From an uncultured Porphyromonadaceae bacterium (GTDB lineage Bacteria; Bacteroidota; Bacteroidia; Bacteroidales; Muribaculaceae), in contig CAMWLC010000002.1 of assembly GCA_947174995.1 (NCBI GenBank), positions 27,104 to 91,103 of the forward strand: a stretch of DNA of 64,000 nt, given 5' to 3'. Below are positions 16,844-26,700 of this stretch, piece by piece; position 1 is the stretch's first letter; the number at the start of each line of letters is the position of its first letter. Both the position numbers and the translations under genes were made by a program. The notes beneath the pieces are model-generated. The model made no database searches. It was not told the origin of the DNA and worked only from the letters and a program-made list of their open reading frames with translations.

Positions 16844-17848
16844 ATGTTGAACGCAATAATCACCGGCATAGCCTCATACGTGCCTGACGACATACTCGAC
16901 AACGAGATGCTGTCGAAAATGGTGGATACCAACGACGAGTGGATCACGACCCGCGTCGGCATCAAGGAGCGCCGCATACTCCATGCCGAGGGCAAAGGCT
17001 CGAGTTTCCTCGGCATACAGGCCGTGGAGAAATTGCTCAACGATACCGGCACGGCACGCGGCGATGTGGACCTCCTGATCTGCGCCACCTCCAACCCCGA
17101 CTACCGGTTTCCCTCCACAGCCTCGGTCATCACTCATCAGACCCGCCTCCCCAACGCATACGCATACGACATCCAGGCCGCCTGCGCCGGATTTCTCGTG
17201 GCGCTCCAGGCTGCCCGCGCATACGTGTCGGCCGGACTCAACAAGAAAGTCATCGTGGTGTGTGCCGAGAAGATGTCGAGCATGACCGACTATCAGGACC
17301 GCGCCACGTGTCCCCTCTTCGGTGACGCCGCGGCAGCAGTGCTCGTGGAGCCCTGCGATGACCCCGCATTAGGTGTCATCGACGCTGAGTTCCATATCGA
17401 CGGCACAGGTCTGCCCCACCTTCTCTACAAGGCGGGAGGCTCCGTAAAACCCGCCTCCGCCGAGACCGTGGCGGCACGCGAGCATTACATCTACCAGGAG
17501 GGACGCGTGGTCTACAAAAACGCCGTGCGCGACATGCTCACCTCCACCCTCTCGGTGATGCAGCGTAACGGCCTGACCTTCGACGACGTGGACTGGCTCG
17601 TGCCTCACCAGGCCAACCTGCGCATCATCGAGGCCATCAGCGGACGCATCAATATCCCAGAGGAGAAAGTGCTCGTCAATATCCAGCACTACGGCAACAC
17701 CTCCGCCGCCTCGATACCCCTCTGTCTTGACGAATACAAACAGAAGCTCCGCAAGGGGGACAAGATCATGATGACCGCCTTCGGAGCCGGGTTCACATGG
17801 GGCGCGATGTATCTCGTGTGGGCCATTGATCCCAAGAAGGAGGACTGA
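16844..17848 (+). CDS. fabH: 3-oxoacyl-ACP synthase III (KAS III)
   Basis: The 334-residue cytosolic condensing enzyme starts fatty-acid synthesis by joining acyl-CoA and malonyl-ACP. Catalytic residues are visible: Cys in DIQAACAGFLVAL, His in WLVPHQANLRII, Asn in YGNTSAASIPL. The ATG at 16844 begins LNAIITGIASYVPDDILDN; upstream in-frame codons would add an atypical lysine-rich leader. The gene is third in the DUF177-rpmF operon and is closed by a GC-rich hairpin. Confidence 0.97.
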   Translation: MLNAIITGIASYVPDDILDNEMLSKMVDTNDEWITTRVGIKERRILHAEGKGSSFLGIQAVEKLLNDTGTARGDVDLLICATSNPDYRFPSTASVITHQTRLPNAYAYDIQAACAGFLVALQAARAYVSAGLNKKVIVVCAEKMSSMTDYQDRATCPLFGDAAAAVLVEPCDDPALGVIDAEFHIDGTGLPHLLYKAGGSVKPASAETVAAREHYIYQEGRVVYKNAVRDMLTSTLSVMQRNGLTFDDVDWLVPHQANLRIIEAISGRINIPEEKVLVNIQHYGNTSAASIPLCLDEYKQKLRKGDKIMMTAFGAGFTWGAMYLVWAIDPKKED

Positions 17849-17870
17849 CTCCGCGCCCTCTGCGCGGCAC

Positions 17871-17934
17871 GAAACGGGCCTCCGGTCCTGACCGCCCCCA
17901 CACCGGGGCGCGACAGGGCCGGAGGCCCCGTTTT
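17871..17934 (+). terminator. Terminator after fabH
   Basis: GAAACGGGCCTCCGGTCCTG (17871-17890) pairs imperfectly with the region 17914-17934 (CAGGGCCGGAGGCC then CCGTTTTC). A T-run follows. Confidence 0.75.
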
Positions 17935-18011
17935 CAACCTATTTCCCCCCGGAGGTGTTCTATCTATATAAATATAGTATATAACCGTAAAGAAACCCTA
18001 TTCATAAGATT

Positions 18012-18929
18012 ATGGAAACACAGATCACAGACATCACCCCCGAGATTCCCCACCGCGCGGGATTCGTCAACATCGTAGGCAACCCCAACGTAGGTAAGTC
18101 CACCCTGATGAACGATCTCGTAGGAGAACGTATATCCATCATCACCTCCAAAGCCCAGACCACGCGCCACCGCATCATGGGCATCGTCAACACGCCCGAA
18201 TACCAGATAGTCTATTCCGACACCCCCGGTGTGCTCAAGCCCAAATACAAGCTTCAGGAGACAATGCTGGAGTTTTCCGAGGGTGCCCTGACCGACGCCG
18301 ACATCCTGCTCTACGTCACCGACGTGGTGGAGGATCCCGAGAAAAACAAGGATTTCCTCGACCGCGTGGCCAAGGAGAAGGTGCCCGTGCTTCTGGTCAT
18401 CAACAAGGTGGACCTGTTGAAGAACAATGACGAGCTGGTGAGCATCATCGAAAGATGGAAGACGCGTCTGCCCAATGCGGAGGTATTCCCCCTGAGCGCT
18501 CTGGAGCACTTCAACGTGGACAACCTCAAGGCCCGCATCGTGGAGCTGCTTCCCCCCTCTCCCCCCTTCTTCGGCAAGGATGCCCTCACCGACAAGCCCT
18601 CGCGTTTCTTCGTCACCGAAATAATCCGCGAGAAACTGCTGCTCAATTACTCGCAGGAGATACCTTACAGCGCGGAAGTGGTGGTCGAGAAGTTTGACGA
18701 GAAGGAGAACGCCATACACATCATGGCGGTCATCTACGTGGAGCGTGATTCCCAGAAGGGAATCATCATCGGCAAGGGGGGCGAGAGCATCAAGAAAGTC
18801 GGGATGCAGGCACGCCAGGACATCGAGAAATTCTTTGACAAGAGGGTGTACCTCGAGCTTTTCGTGAAGGTGGAGTCCGACTGGCGCAACCGCGAGAACA
18901 AGCTCCGCGCCTTCGGATATACCGACTGA
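18012..18929 (+). CDS. era: GTPase Era
   Basis: The 305-residue essential GTPase assists 16S rRNA maturation and 30S assembly. The G domain shows G1 [14 protein letters not shown], a G2 region (AQTTRHRIMGI), G3 DTPG and G4 NKVD. The C-terminal KH RNA-binding domain shows GIIIGKGGESIKKVG. The end KLRAFGYTD is typical. The gene is followed 51 bp later by der, another ribosome-assembly GTPase, probably in one transcript. Confidence 0.98.
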   Translation: METQITDITPEIPHRAGFVNIVGNPNVGKSTLMNDLVGERISIITSKAQTTRHRIMGIVNTPEYQIVYSDTPGVLKPKYKLQETMLEFSEGALTDADILLYVTDVVEDPEKNKDFLDRVAKEKVPVLLVINKVDLLKNNDELVSIIERWKTRLPNAEVFPLSALEHFNVDNLKARIVELLPPSPPFFGKDALTDKPSRFFVTEIIREKLLLNYSQEIPYSAEVVVEKFDEKENAIHIMAVIYVERDSQKGIIIGKGGESIKKVGMQARQDIEKFFDKRVYLELFVKVESDWRNRENKLRAFGYTD

Positions 18930-18980
18930 GTAATTATCACAACTGAATAATTATCAAAGCCATTACAGCAAACAGAAGCA

Positions 18981-20297
18981 ATGAGCAAATTAGTAGCAAT
19001 AGTAGGGCGGCCGAATGTGGGTAAATCTACCCTATTCAACCGTTTGACGCAGACACGCTCAGCCATCGTCGACGACACCGCGGGCACCACGCGCGACCGC
19101 CAGTACGGCAAGGTGGACTGGGACGGTCAGGAATTTTCGATCGTCGACACCGGCGGCTGGGTAGTCAACTCGGAGGATGTCTTCGAGGAGGAGATCAACA
19201 AGCAGGTGCACATCGCCATAGACGAGGCGGACGTCATTCTCTTCGTGGTGGACGCCTCCAACGGCGTCACCGACCTCGACGACAAGGTGGCCGCAATCCT
19301 GAGGCGCAGCAAGAAGCCCGTGATCCTCGTGGCCAACAAGGAGGACAAAGGGGATGCACGTTTCAATATCCCGGAGTTCTACAGCCTCGGCCTGGGGGAC
19401 CCCGTGGAGGTGTCGTCGGCCAACGGCTCCGGCACGGGTGATCTGCTGGACAAGGTGGTGGCGGACTTTCCCGATGTCCCCGACGATGACAAGCCCGAGG
19501 AGGACATCGCCAAATTCGCCATCGTGGGGCGCCCGAATGCCGGAAAATCGAGCCTCATCAACGCCTTCATCGGCGAGGAGCGGCACATCGTCACCGACAT
19601 AGCCGGCACGACCCGCGACTCCATCTATCACCGTTACAATAAGTTCGGATTCGATTTCTATCTCGTGGACACGGCGGGTATACGCAAGAAACAAAAGGTC
19701 AACGAGGACATAGAATATTATTCGGTGATACGCTCCATCCGCGCCATCGAGGCTTCGGATGTCTGTATCCTCATGATCGACGCTACGCGAGGCATCGAGG
19801 CGCAGGACGGCAACATCTTCAGTCTGATCCAGCGCAACAAGAAGGGGCTGGTAGTATGTGTCAACAAGTGGGACCTCATCGAGGACCGCAGCCTGGAGGC
19901 CCAGAAACGCTACGAGGAGGCTATACGCGGCAAGTTCGCCCCCTTTGTGGACTTCCCCATCATCTTCACCTCCGCGCTGACGAAACAGCGCATATTCAAG
20001 GTGCTTGAGACGGCCATACAGGTGTATGAGAATCGCCGCCGCATCATACCGACGGCCCAGCTCAACAACTACCTGCTTGAGGAGATAGCCCTCACCCCTC
20101 CCCCCTCGAACAAGGGGAAGTTCGTGAAGATAAAGTATGTCACCATGCTGAAGGAATCGATCATACCGACCTTCGTATTCTTCTGCAACCTTCCGCAGTG
20201 GGTCAAGGAGCCCTACCGCCGTTTCCTGGAGAACAAGATACGCTCCAAGTGGGATTTTCACGGCACTCCCATCCAGATCTTCATGCGCGACAAATAA
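18981..20297 (+). CDS. der: GTPase Der (EngA)
   Basis: The 438-residue protein has two tandem GTPase domains, each with its own P-loop ([14 protein letters not shown] near residue 8, and [14 protein letters not shown] near 182), G3 (DTGG, DTAG) and G4 (NKED, NKWD). A C-terminal KH-like domain ends in [25 protein letters not shown] sequence. It acts in 50S assembly. It is adjacent to era and ends in a strong terminator. Confidence 0.98.
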   Translation: MSKLVAIVGRPNVGKSTLFNRLTQTRSAIVDDTAGTTRDRQYGKVDWDGQEFSIVDTGGWVVNSEDVFEEEINKQVHIAIDEADVILFVVDASNGVTDLDDKVAAILRRSKKPVILVANKEDKGDARFNIPEFYSLGLGDPVEVSSANGSGTGDLLDKVVADFPDVPDDDKPEEDIAKFAIVGRPNAGKSSLINAFIGEERHIVTDIAGTTRDSIYHRYNKFGFDFYLVDTAGIRKKQKVNEDIEYYSVIRSIRAIEASDVCILMIDATRGIEAQDGNIFSLIQRNKKGLVVCVNKWDLIEDRSLEAQKRYEEAIRGKFAPFVDFPIIFTSALTKQRIFKVLETAIQVYENRRRIIPTAQLNNYLLEEIALTPPPSNKGKFVKIKYVTMLKESIIPTFVFFCNLPQWVKEPYRRFLENKIRSKWDFHGTPIQIFMRDK

Positions 20298-20302
20298 CAC
20301 CG

Positions 20303-20364
20303 CACTCTACATACAAGTCCCCCCGCCCGGCATGGCCCGGGCGGGGGGACTTGTATGTAGAGTG
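20303..20364. terminator. Bidirectional terminator, perfect 28-bp stem
   Basis: Left arm 20303-20330 and right arm 20337-20364 are exact reverse complements around a 6-nt loop. It lies between convergent der and the 553-residue secreted protein gene. Confidence 0.9.
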
Positions 20365-20375
20365 TATAGGGGGGA

Positions 20376-22037
20376 TTACTTGCGGGGAGCGCGGCGTGTC
20401 TTGGGGCCGCGGGCGTGACACTTGGCGGGTGCCTGCATATCGGAATCGCGCACGGTGTGCACCTTCGTGGTCCAGCTGCCGGTGATGCTGTAACCCTTCG
20501 AGGTCTTGAGGTCGAAATCAAACTTCTGTGTCTCGGTCTCGGGATCTACGGTGGTGACGGTGATTGTGCCCTCGTAGATGGGGGCGATGAAGGTGTTGTA
20601 GCCCTCGTCGTCCACTTCGTCAAGGTCGCCATACCAGGTGAAGATCATATCCTGAGCGTAGTTGCGTATGCCGCGCAGTGCCACTCCATCCTTGAATTCG
20701 GAACTGATGGGGTATACACCGTCTTTGAGTTTGTCGCTCTCGCAGAAGAGCTCGGCGCTGATGTAGTCGCCTCCGCTGAAGGTGGGATCTGTGAACATCA
20801 CGATGTGGGAGTTGAGTCCGGGCCAGAGATAGTCGCCCATCACGTAGTTGACACACACGGCTTTCTCGTTGCGATCCAGGTCAAGATCTACATTGCGGTC
20901 CACATAGTCGGCCATAGGGGGCTCGGAGATATCGTTATCGCACTTGTTGATGATTTGGGGTGTGCCCTGGTATTCTCCGCGGATGTGGACTCCGTTCTCG
21001 GCTATGAGATCAAACTTGAAATGGTGGCCGTTGTCGCTCACCGTCACCTCTCCGCCGTTGATGAGGGCGAGGCGGCGGCGACCCTTGGAGTCGATGTGCA
21101 TTATGTAGGTGTTGGTGGGGGTCAGGGTGCCGAATACGTCGGTGATGACGCCGCGCTTGAAGGTGTAAGGGGGATATGTGAATTCGAAGACGGCATCGCG
21201 GGGATCGACCGTGTATGTGCCGTCGGCCACGAGGACAGGACGGAAGTTGACGGGATCGGGATTCTTGGGGGCGTAGAGGTCGAGGTTGAGCCAGTATCCC
21301 TCCACCATCTGGTCGTTGTGGTCGAAGTATCCGTTGTAGAACTGCACGGCCATGTCATCGGTGAAGGGGACATACCAGTTGCCCCAGTATAGGCCTTGTG
21401 CCATATCGAAGGGGATATCCTGGTCTTCCTGGAATTCCTCGTAGACCATATGTCCGGGTATGAATTCGATAGCCCCTTGGTAACGTATGTTGACGATTGA
21501 GCCGTCCATGGCGTTCATCTCGCAGCGGATGTCGTAATCGCCGTTGTCGGCCCGGCGCACGTCGATGGCACCGCCGAACATGAACATATCCACCACTCCG
21601 TCCTCGTCTTCGGTGACGCGGATCCAGAGGCCCGATTTCTCGAGGTTCCAGGTGAAGGGCTCCGAGGTCAGGCCCGCGCGGTAGTATCCGGCGGGGAGCT
21701 GCGCGTTGTAGGGGTCTTCGGCGAGATTACCCACGAGGGTGAGGGTGAGCTGGATGCCTCCGATCACTTCGGGCTCGCCATACTGGTCGGTGCCGCAGTC
21801 TGTGATCGTTAGGTTGTAGAAGGCACTGGTGTTGCTCTGGGGATTGTAGTAGCCGGTGCCGAGCAAGCGGTCAGCCTGCACATAGTTGGGGGCGTTCTCG
21901 AAGGTGATTCTGTTCACGTCAGAGGTCTCGTAGACGCGTTTCTCACCGTCGGTGGTGGTCACCACCACCTGAAATTGCTGTGCGCAAGCGAGGCCCGAGA
22001 CAGCGAGTGCGAGGGCTGCGAATATATTTCTTTTCAT
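20376..22037 (-). CDS. Secreted multi-repeat beta-domain protein, function unknown
   Basis: The 553-residue protein has a signal peptide (residues 1-19, cut near CAQQ). A short module TTDGEKRVYETSDVNRITFE follows. The rest is three or four copies of a ~140-160-residue beta-rich domain. Each copy has a GxY turn, then V-x-x-x-G-x-x-Y-x-I strands, then a closing motif near G-x-Y-x-G (IRYQGAIEF, IRGEYQGTPQ, ITGSW). The same domain occurs twice in the protein encoded by 22572-23444. The protein ends in a short basic tail (ARGPKTRRAPRK) and lacks a T9SS sorting domain. It is last in a three-gene operon. I do not recognise a described family. Confidence 0.75.
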   Translation of the reverse strand: MKRNIFAALALAVSGLACAQQFQVVVTTTDGEKRVYETSDVNRITFENAPNYVQADRLLGTGYYNPQSNTSAFYNLTITDCGTDQYGEPEVIGGIQLTLTLVGNLAEDPYNAQLPAGYYRAGLTSEPFTWNLEKSGLWIRVTEDEDGVVDMFMFGGAIDVRRADNGDYDIRCEMNAMDGSIVNIRYQGAIEFIPGHMVYEEFQEDQDIPFDMAQGLYWGNWYVPFTDDMAVQFYNGYFDHNDQMVEGYWLNLDLYAPKNPDPVNFRPVLVADGTYTVDPRDAVFEFTYPPYTFKRGVITDVFGTLTPTNTYIMHIDSKGRRRLALINGGEVTVSDNGHHFKFDLIAENGVHIRGEYQGTPQIINKCDNDISEPPMADYVDRNVDLDLDRNEKAVCVNYVMGDYLWPGLNSHIVMFTDPTFSGGDYISAELFCESDKLKDGVYPISSEFKDGVALRGIRNYAQDMIFTWYGDLDEVDDEGYNTFIAPIYEGTITVTTVDPETETQKFDFDLKTSKGYSITGSWTTKVHTVRDSDMQAPAKCHARGPKTRRAPRK

Positions 22038-22049
22038 GATGCTGGAGTC

Positions 22050-22529
22050 TTATTTGATGAATTTGAATGAGTGGCCTGCGGCGCTGACGGCGTAGACACC
22101 CTTTGCGAGGTTTCCGACGGCGGCTTCGGCGCGTCCGTTCTCATCGGCGCTGACGGAAAGGAGGAGTGCCCCCTTCATGTCGTGGATGGTGAGCGTGGAG
22201 CCGGCCTTGAGGCCCTCGGCGCTCAGGAGTCCGCCCGCGAGACTGAAGGTCACTGCGTCGGAGCCGACGGTGGCCACGGAGGTCATGTCGCCCACAAATG
22301 TCATGGATGCTATCTGAGCCATGGGCATGGAGACGGAGTCGTCGTTGATGTCGGTGAGCACGAGGTCAGTGCCCGAGAATGTAATTACGGGGTCAAGGGT
22401 GAATCTGAATGTCACGGCTTCCCCGGCCTTGGTGGTGATCTGCAGCGATCTGCGCTGTATGTCGGCGTCCGCATGGGCTGCCGCCAGACCTGACAGCAGC
22501 ATTATCACGGCTATTATTATTCTGTTCAT
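22050..22529 (-). CDS. Small secreted protein with T9SS sorting domain
   Basis: The 159-residue product has a signal peptide (residues 1-20) and a central module similar to its neighbours (ITTKAGEAVTFRF, MAQIASMTFVGD). Its end is typical of type IX cargo: LTIHDMKGALLLSVSADENG, then NLAKGVYAVSAAGHSFKFIK. It is almost only an export-and-anchoring module with no catalytic part. It sits 12 bp before the 553-residue gene and 42 bp after the 290-residue gene. It might anchor or deliver the partner proteins, which lack sorting domains (inference). Confidence 0.75.
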   Translation of the reverse strand: MNRIIIAVIMLLSGLAAAHADADIQRRSLQITTKAGEAVTFRFTLDPVITFSGTDLVLTDINDDSVSMPMAQIASMTFVGDMTSVATVGSDAVTFSLAGGLLSAEGLKAGSTLTIHDMKGALLLSVSADENGRAEAAVGNLAKGVYAVSAAGHSFKFIK

Positions 22530-22571
22530 CTTGTTTCAGGTATTTGGGGTTTGGGGGTTGTAGGGCCTGAT

Positions 22572-23444
22572 TTACTTGTCGGTATCAAAATCTATTTCTC
22601 CCTTGTAATTGATGAGGTACTTACGGCCGTCCACGTTCTCGAGATCCAGGGTGATGACGTAATCCTTTCCCTCCAGAGCCACGGTGGCGGTGCCGCGCAC
22701 CTTGCTGGTGTAGTTGGGTTTGAACATATCGATGGATGAGTGGGGACCGAAGTTGCCGGGTCCTGGGGTCTCGGAGTAAGTGTATGTGCCGGGAGTGAGG
22801 GTGGTGGCGTCGGCGTCGCAGAAGAAGTCGATGGTCAGCTCATACTTCCAGTCGACGTCGTTAAACCGGAGACAGAACTCGCCGGGCACCTGTCCGTTGA
22901 TGGGGATCACCCTGCATCCTACGGCGGGAACGTTGTAGAGCGGGCCATAACCCGGAAGTTCGCCGTGATACACCGCCTTGAAGGGGGTGGCGTCGGAGAG
23001 AGTGAAATCAAGGGTGATGGTGTAGTCGTTGCCGGTGTTGGAGACGATCATCTTGCCGGCCTGGATTCCGAGTTTAGTGCCGTTGAGAGTCACCCAGGAA
23101 TAGTTGGGTGCGGAATCGAAGGTCATGGGAGTGTTGGCGGCACTGAGCTCATACACGCCGGAGTTGAGGTATAGCGCATCTTCGGGTCCGCACACATAGA
23201 GGCAGACCGAGACGCCTTCAGCGGTAAACTCGATGTCGGCGGTGCCTTTGGAATAGCTTTGGACCTTGACGCCGGTCAGGGCTACTGCTTCCTGAGCGGT
23301 CACTTCCTGGAAGGTCACTTCCTGCACGTAGTCCGTGTTGTACTTCGTGTAGGTGCCGTCCGGAGCATAGATGGTCATGCTCTGCGCCGAGGCGCCCAGC
23401 ACGCACATAGCTCCCAGGAGGGCTGTGGTAAAGAATTTCTTCAT
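22572..23444 (-). CDS. Secreted protein with two unknown beta domains
   Basis: The 290-residue product has a signal peptide (MKKFFTTALLGAMCVLGASAQ) and a module IYAPDGTYTKYNTDYVQEVT followed by F, the same DG..Y..V..ITF pattern as its neighbours. It then has two copies of the ~110-130-residue beta domain, with GVYELSA.. and GTYTYSE.. openings and GNDYTITLDF and GKDYVITLDL cores. Each closes in Y-x-G-E (VYHGELPG, NYKGEIDF). There is no T9SS domain and no lipobox. First gene of the operon, with a predicted promoter at 23549-23580. Function unknown. Confidence 0.75.
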   Translation of the reverse strand: MKKFFTTALLGAMCVLGASAQSMTIYAPDGTYTKYNTDYVQEVTFQEVTAQEAVALTGVKVQSYSKGTADIEFTAEGVSVCLYVCGPEDALYLNSGVYELSAANTPMTFDSAPNYSWVTLNGTKLGIQAGKMIVSNTGNDYTITLDFTLSDATPFKAVYHGELPGYGPLYNVPAVGCRVIPINGQVPGEFCLRFNDVDWKYELTIDFFCDADATTLTPGTYTYSETPGPGNFGPHSSIDMFKPNYTSKVRGTATVALEGKDYVITLDLENVDGRKYLINYKGEIDFDTDK

Positions 23445-23548
23445 AGATGTGATATTAAGTAGTTGTTGTTGGGTTACAGGTTATTGTTGGGTCAGGGGTT
23501 ATAGTTCAAGGGTTATAGCGGCTTCCCCGTGCGAAAGCTGTCGGAAAG

Positions 23549-23580
23549 CAAATTTAGTAATTTATTTTCATTTTTACACG
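23549..23580 (-). promoter_or_regulatory. Predicted promoter of the 20376-23444 operon
   Basis: Minus strand: -7 TAAATTTG (23549-23556), 20-nt spacer and a weak -33 CGTG (23577-23580). Start near 23543, leader ~100 nt. Confidence 0.45.
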
Positions 23581-23628
23581 GTTTTTAGAGGATTTTTAAC
23601 ATGTTGTGAAACATAATAGGGTTAAAAT

Positions 23629-23670
23629 CATAAATCCCGACGGCATTTCCTTATGCCGTCGGGATTTATG
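23629..23670 (-). terminator. Terminator after the amylase gene
   Basis: An 18-bp perfect stem, CATAAATCCCGACGGCAT (23629-23646) with 23653-23670, loop 6. It separates the amylase gene from the secreted-protein operon downstream. Confidence 0.8.
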
Positions 23671-23673
23671 TAA

Positions 23674-23691
23674 GTGTTCAAATTTGAACAC
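23674..23691. repeat. 18-bp perfect palindrome
   Basis: GTGTTCAAATTTGAACAC is fully self-complementary. It lies between the amylase stop and its terminator. It has operator-like symmetry but sits at a 3' end. Confidence 0.8.
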
Positions 23692-23716
23692 CCTCTTATG
23701 ATTACGTTGCGGGGAA

Positions 23717-26700
23717 TCAGCGGATGCGGATCTTGTTGGTCTTCGAGCCTTTGCGCACGATGTAGATGCCGGGTGTGGGATTGTCCACGCGCACGCCCTG
23801 GAGGTTGTATATCTCCACGGGGGTGTTGTCCTCGCCAACGATCTCCACGGCTACGGAGTGGCCGACATAGACACCCTCGTCGCTCCAGTTGCGGTTGCCG
23901 AGACCCTTGTAGAGGTGTCCGTCGATGAGGTTGGTGATGTCATTGGTCTGGTCGCCGCTGCCGTTGTTGAAGACGACTCCGGTGGTGCCGAGGGGCACTA
24001 CATACTTGTAGATGAAGGGAGCTACTTCCGACATCTCGTTGCCGGGCCAGGAGGTTTCGTCCACGGGCCAGTGGTGGATGAGCACTCGGCTCCAGGAGGT
24101 CACGCTATTGTCATAGTAGACGGTGATGCCTTCGGGCTCCACGGGAGTCTCGGTCTTGGTGTAGACGGCCTGTCCGGTCTTGGTCTCGCCGTTGCCGGTG
24201 GCGCTCCAGGTCACGGTGACGCTCTGTCCTACGGCCATGTCGCCGCCGATGGTGAAGGTGGTCTCGCGGCCGTTGATGGCCACTTGTGCGCCGTTGCCGA
24301 TGCGATACCATGCGGACTCGGCGTTGCTGACAGTGGCGGTGACGGTGAGGACATCGGAGAAGTTGCCGCCGTTGGGCGAGAGTTTCACCACGGGGAGGGG
24401 AGTGACGTTGACATCGATTTTCTTGGCTGAGGAGGCTCCGTCATACTCGAAGTAGGTGTCGGAGGTGATACCGGTGATGTCGCCGGTCTGCTGGCCGCCG
24501 TTGTTGAAGATGACGTTGACGGACTCCATGTCGTCAAACGTGTAGTAGTAGAAGTCGCGTCCGTCCACGGTGACGGTCTCGCTCAGCGTCTTGCCGGGCC
24601 ATGCGCCGCAGGGCTGCACGTCGGCTCCGCTGCCGTTCACGCCCCATGCGTAGATGGTGGGCTTGGAGGGGGAGGTCACGTATACGGTGATGGTGGCGTT
24701 GGGATCGACTTTCTTGTAGGAGAGGGTGCCGGTGAAGGATTCTCCGTTCTCGTCGGTGGCTCCCCAGTTGACGCTGACGCTCTGGCCGTAGGCCATGTCG
24801 GCGCCGATGGTGAAGGTGGAGCTGTTGCCGGCCACGAGGTTGACGCGCTCTTTGCCGGCCACCTGATACCATCCTGCCACGGCGCTCTCGTTGAGGCGGG
24901 CGGTGACGGAGAGGGTCTCGGTGCGGAAGGCTCCGCCTGCAGGGGAGAAGGTCACTTCGGCATCGCTGACGGCGTCAGCGGCGGTGTAGTAGGAGGTGGT
25001 GCCGGGATCGGTGAAGGATACGCTGCCGCCGTGGGCCACGGAGGAGGTCTCATATATGAATTTGCCGTCCTTGCCGACCTTGCCGCCGTTCCAGTCCTTT
25101 ACGAGCACGCGCACCTGGCCCTTGTTGGAGGGGGCGTCTACGGTGATTGTGCCGCCGCCCTGGTAGGTCTTGCCGGTCACGAGGTCAGTGTATGTGCCGG
25201 CGGGAACCCCGGTGAATGTGGCGCCGCCGTTGAGGGCCACCAGGGCGTAGGAGTCTTTCCATGCGCGTTTGAAGGCGTGACCCCCCTTGGCGGTGCATCC
25301 GTCGAAGGTGTACTGTCCCTTACGCAACGCGGGCACTGCGGCGCGGATCTGGTTGAGGCGGATGATGTGCTGCGCGAGGTCGGCGCCGAGGGTCTTGGCC
25401 ACATTGCCGCTGGCGGCGTAGGAGCCGAAGTCGTCTGCGGTCACGTCACCCTCAAGGTATGTGCCGAAGTATGCGCGGCCCGATTCCTTGACGGGCATGT
25501 CGGTGCCTCCGGCATCGACCTTCTTGCCGGCCTGGAACTCCACCTCCGTGCCGTAGTAGATGCAGGGGATGCCGCGGAAGGTGAACATCAGCGAGAGGTT
25601 TTCGGCCCACTGCTGAGTGCCGCCGTTGAAGCGGGTGCCGTCGTTGGGTCCGGGGCAATAGTCGTGGGAGTCGACGTAGACCACGTTGTAGGAGGCGTCG
25701 TTGTAGTACTTGTCTCCGCTCTTGGCCACGCCCACGGCTGCCGATGCATTGTTGAAGTTGTAGTGCATCGGGAAGTCGATGATGGAGAAACCGCTGTAGT
25801 CGGTGTAGTCAGGCTCGTGCCATGCGCCGTTCTTGAGGAAGACGTTGTTTGACTCGCGCGTCACCGAGGGCTCCTCAAGACAGAGGAGCTGGTTGCCGTA
25901 CTGGTTGTCGTTGCCTTCGAGAATCTCCACGGTGTCCCAGTATGAGGCGTCGTGGTTCCAGCGGTCCACGAGGTCCTGGGGCGACTTCCAGGTGTAGAAG
26001 TAGCTGGAGAGATTGGGCTGGTTGCGATAGGTGACTTCGGAGAAGCGTGCGCAGCACTCGCCAAACATGAAGAAGGGGGCCTGGTTGAGGCGCTTCGACT
26101 TATATTTCTCGCCCAGCTCGAGAAACTGCGGTATGAACATAGTATTGAACGTCAGGCGCGAGATGTGGCCCGTGGTGTCGATGCGGAATCCGTCGACGCC
26201 CATCTCGATGAATTTGCCGTAGCACTTCACCAGGTATTCGGCCACGGCGGGGTTCTCTGTGTTGAGGTCCACGCAGTCACCCGCGATCTGGCCCCACCAT
26301 CGGCTGGGAAAGTCCCAGTTCCAGGCGGTGGCGAGATGGTGCCAGTAGTTGTGGGAGTCGTGGTTCTGGCCGTCGGTGTTCTTGATATATTTGAAGCGGG
26401 TGGGATACTGCTGGGTGTTGGGGTCCAGTTTCCAGTATGCCTTGCCGCCGAGTTTTTCCTCATCGGGGATGAGGGAGGCCTCCACGCTCGCCTGATTGCG
26501 GATGTTCTGCGAGCGGTCGAAGAGGTGGCAGAAATTGTCCTCGCCGAAGTTGCCGGTGTGGTTGAGCACGATGTCGAGGATGACCTTCATCCCCTTGGCG
26601 TGCGCGGCGTCGATGAGGTCCTGGAACTTCACGTCCTCCTGCGCGCCCCAGGACTTGCGGCTCTCATATCGGAGATCCACCTTGGAGAAGTCCATGGCGT

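Noticed and set aside
17935..18011. Consensus promoter for era
   Set aside because: The region is AT-rich but no TAnnTTTG element is present, so I did not call one.
22038..22049. Frameshift splitting one gene into the 159- and 553-residue products
   Set aside because: Both products have their own start and signal peptide, and the first has a complete T9SS end.
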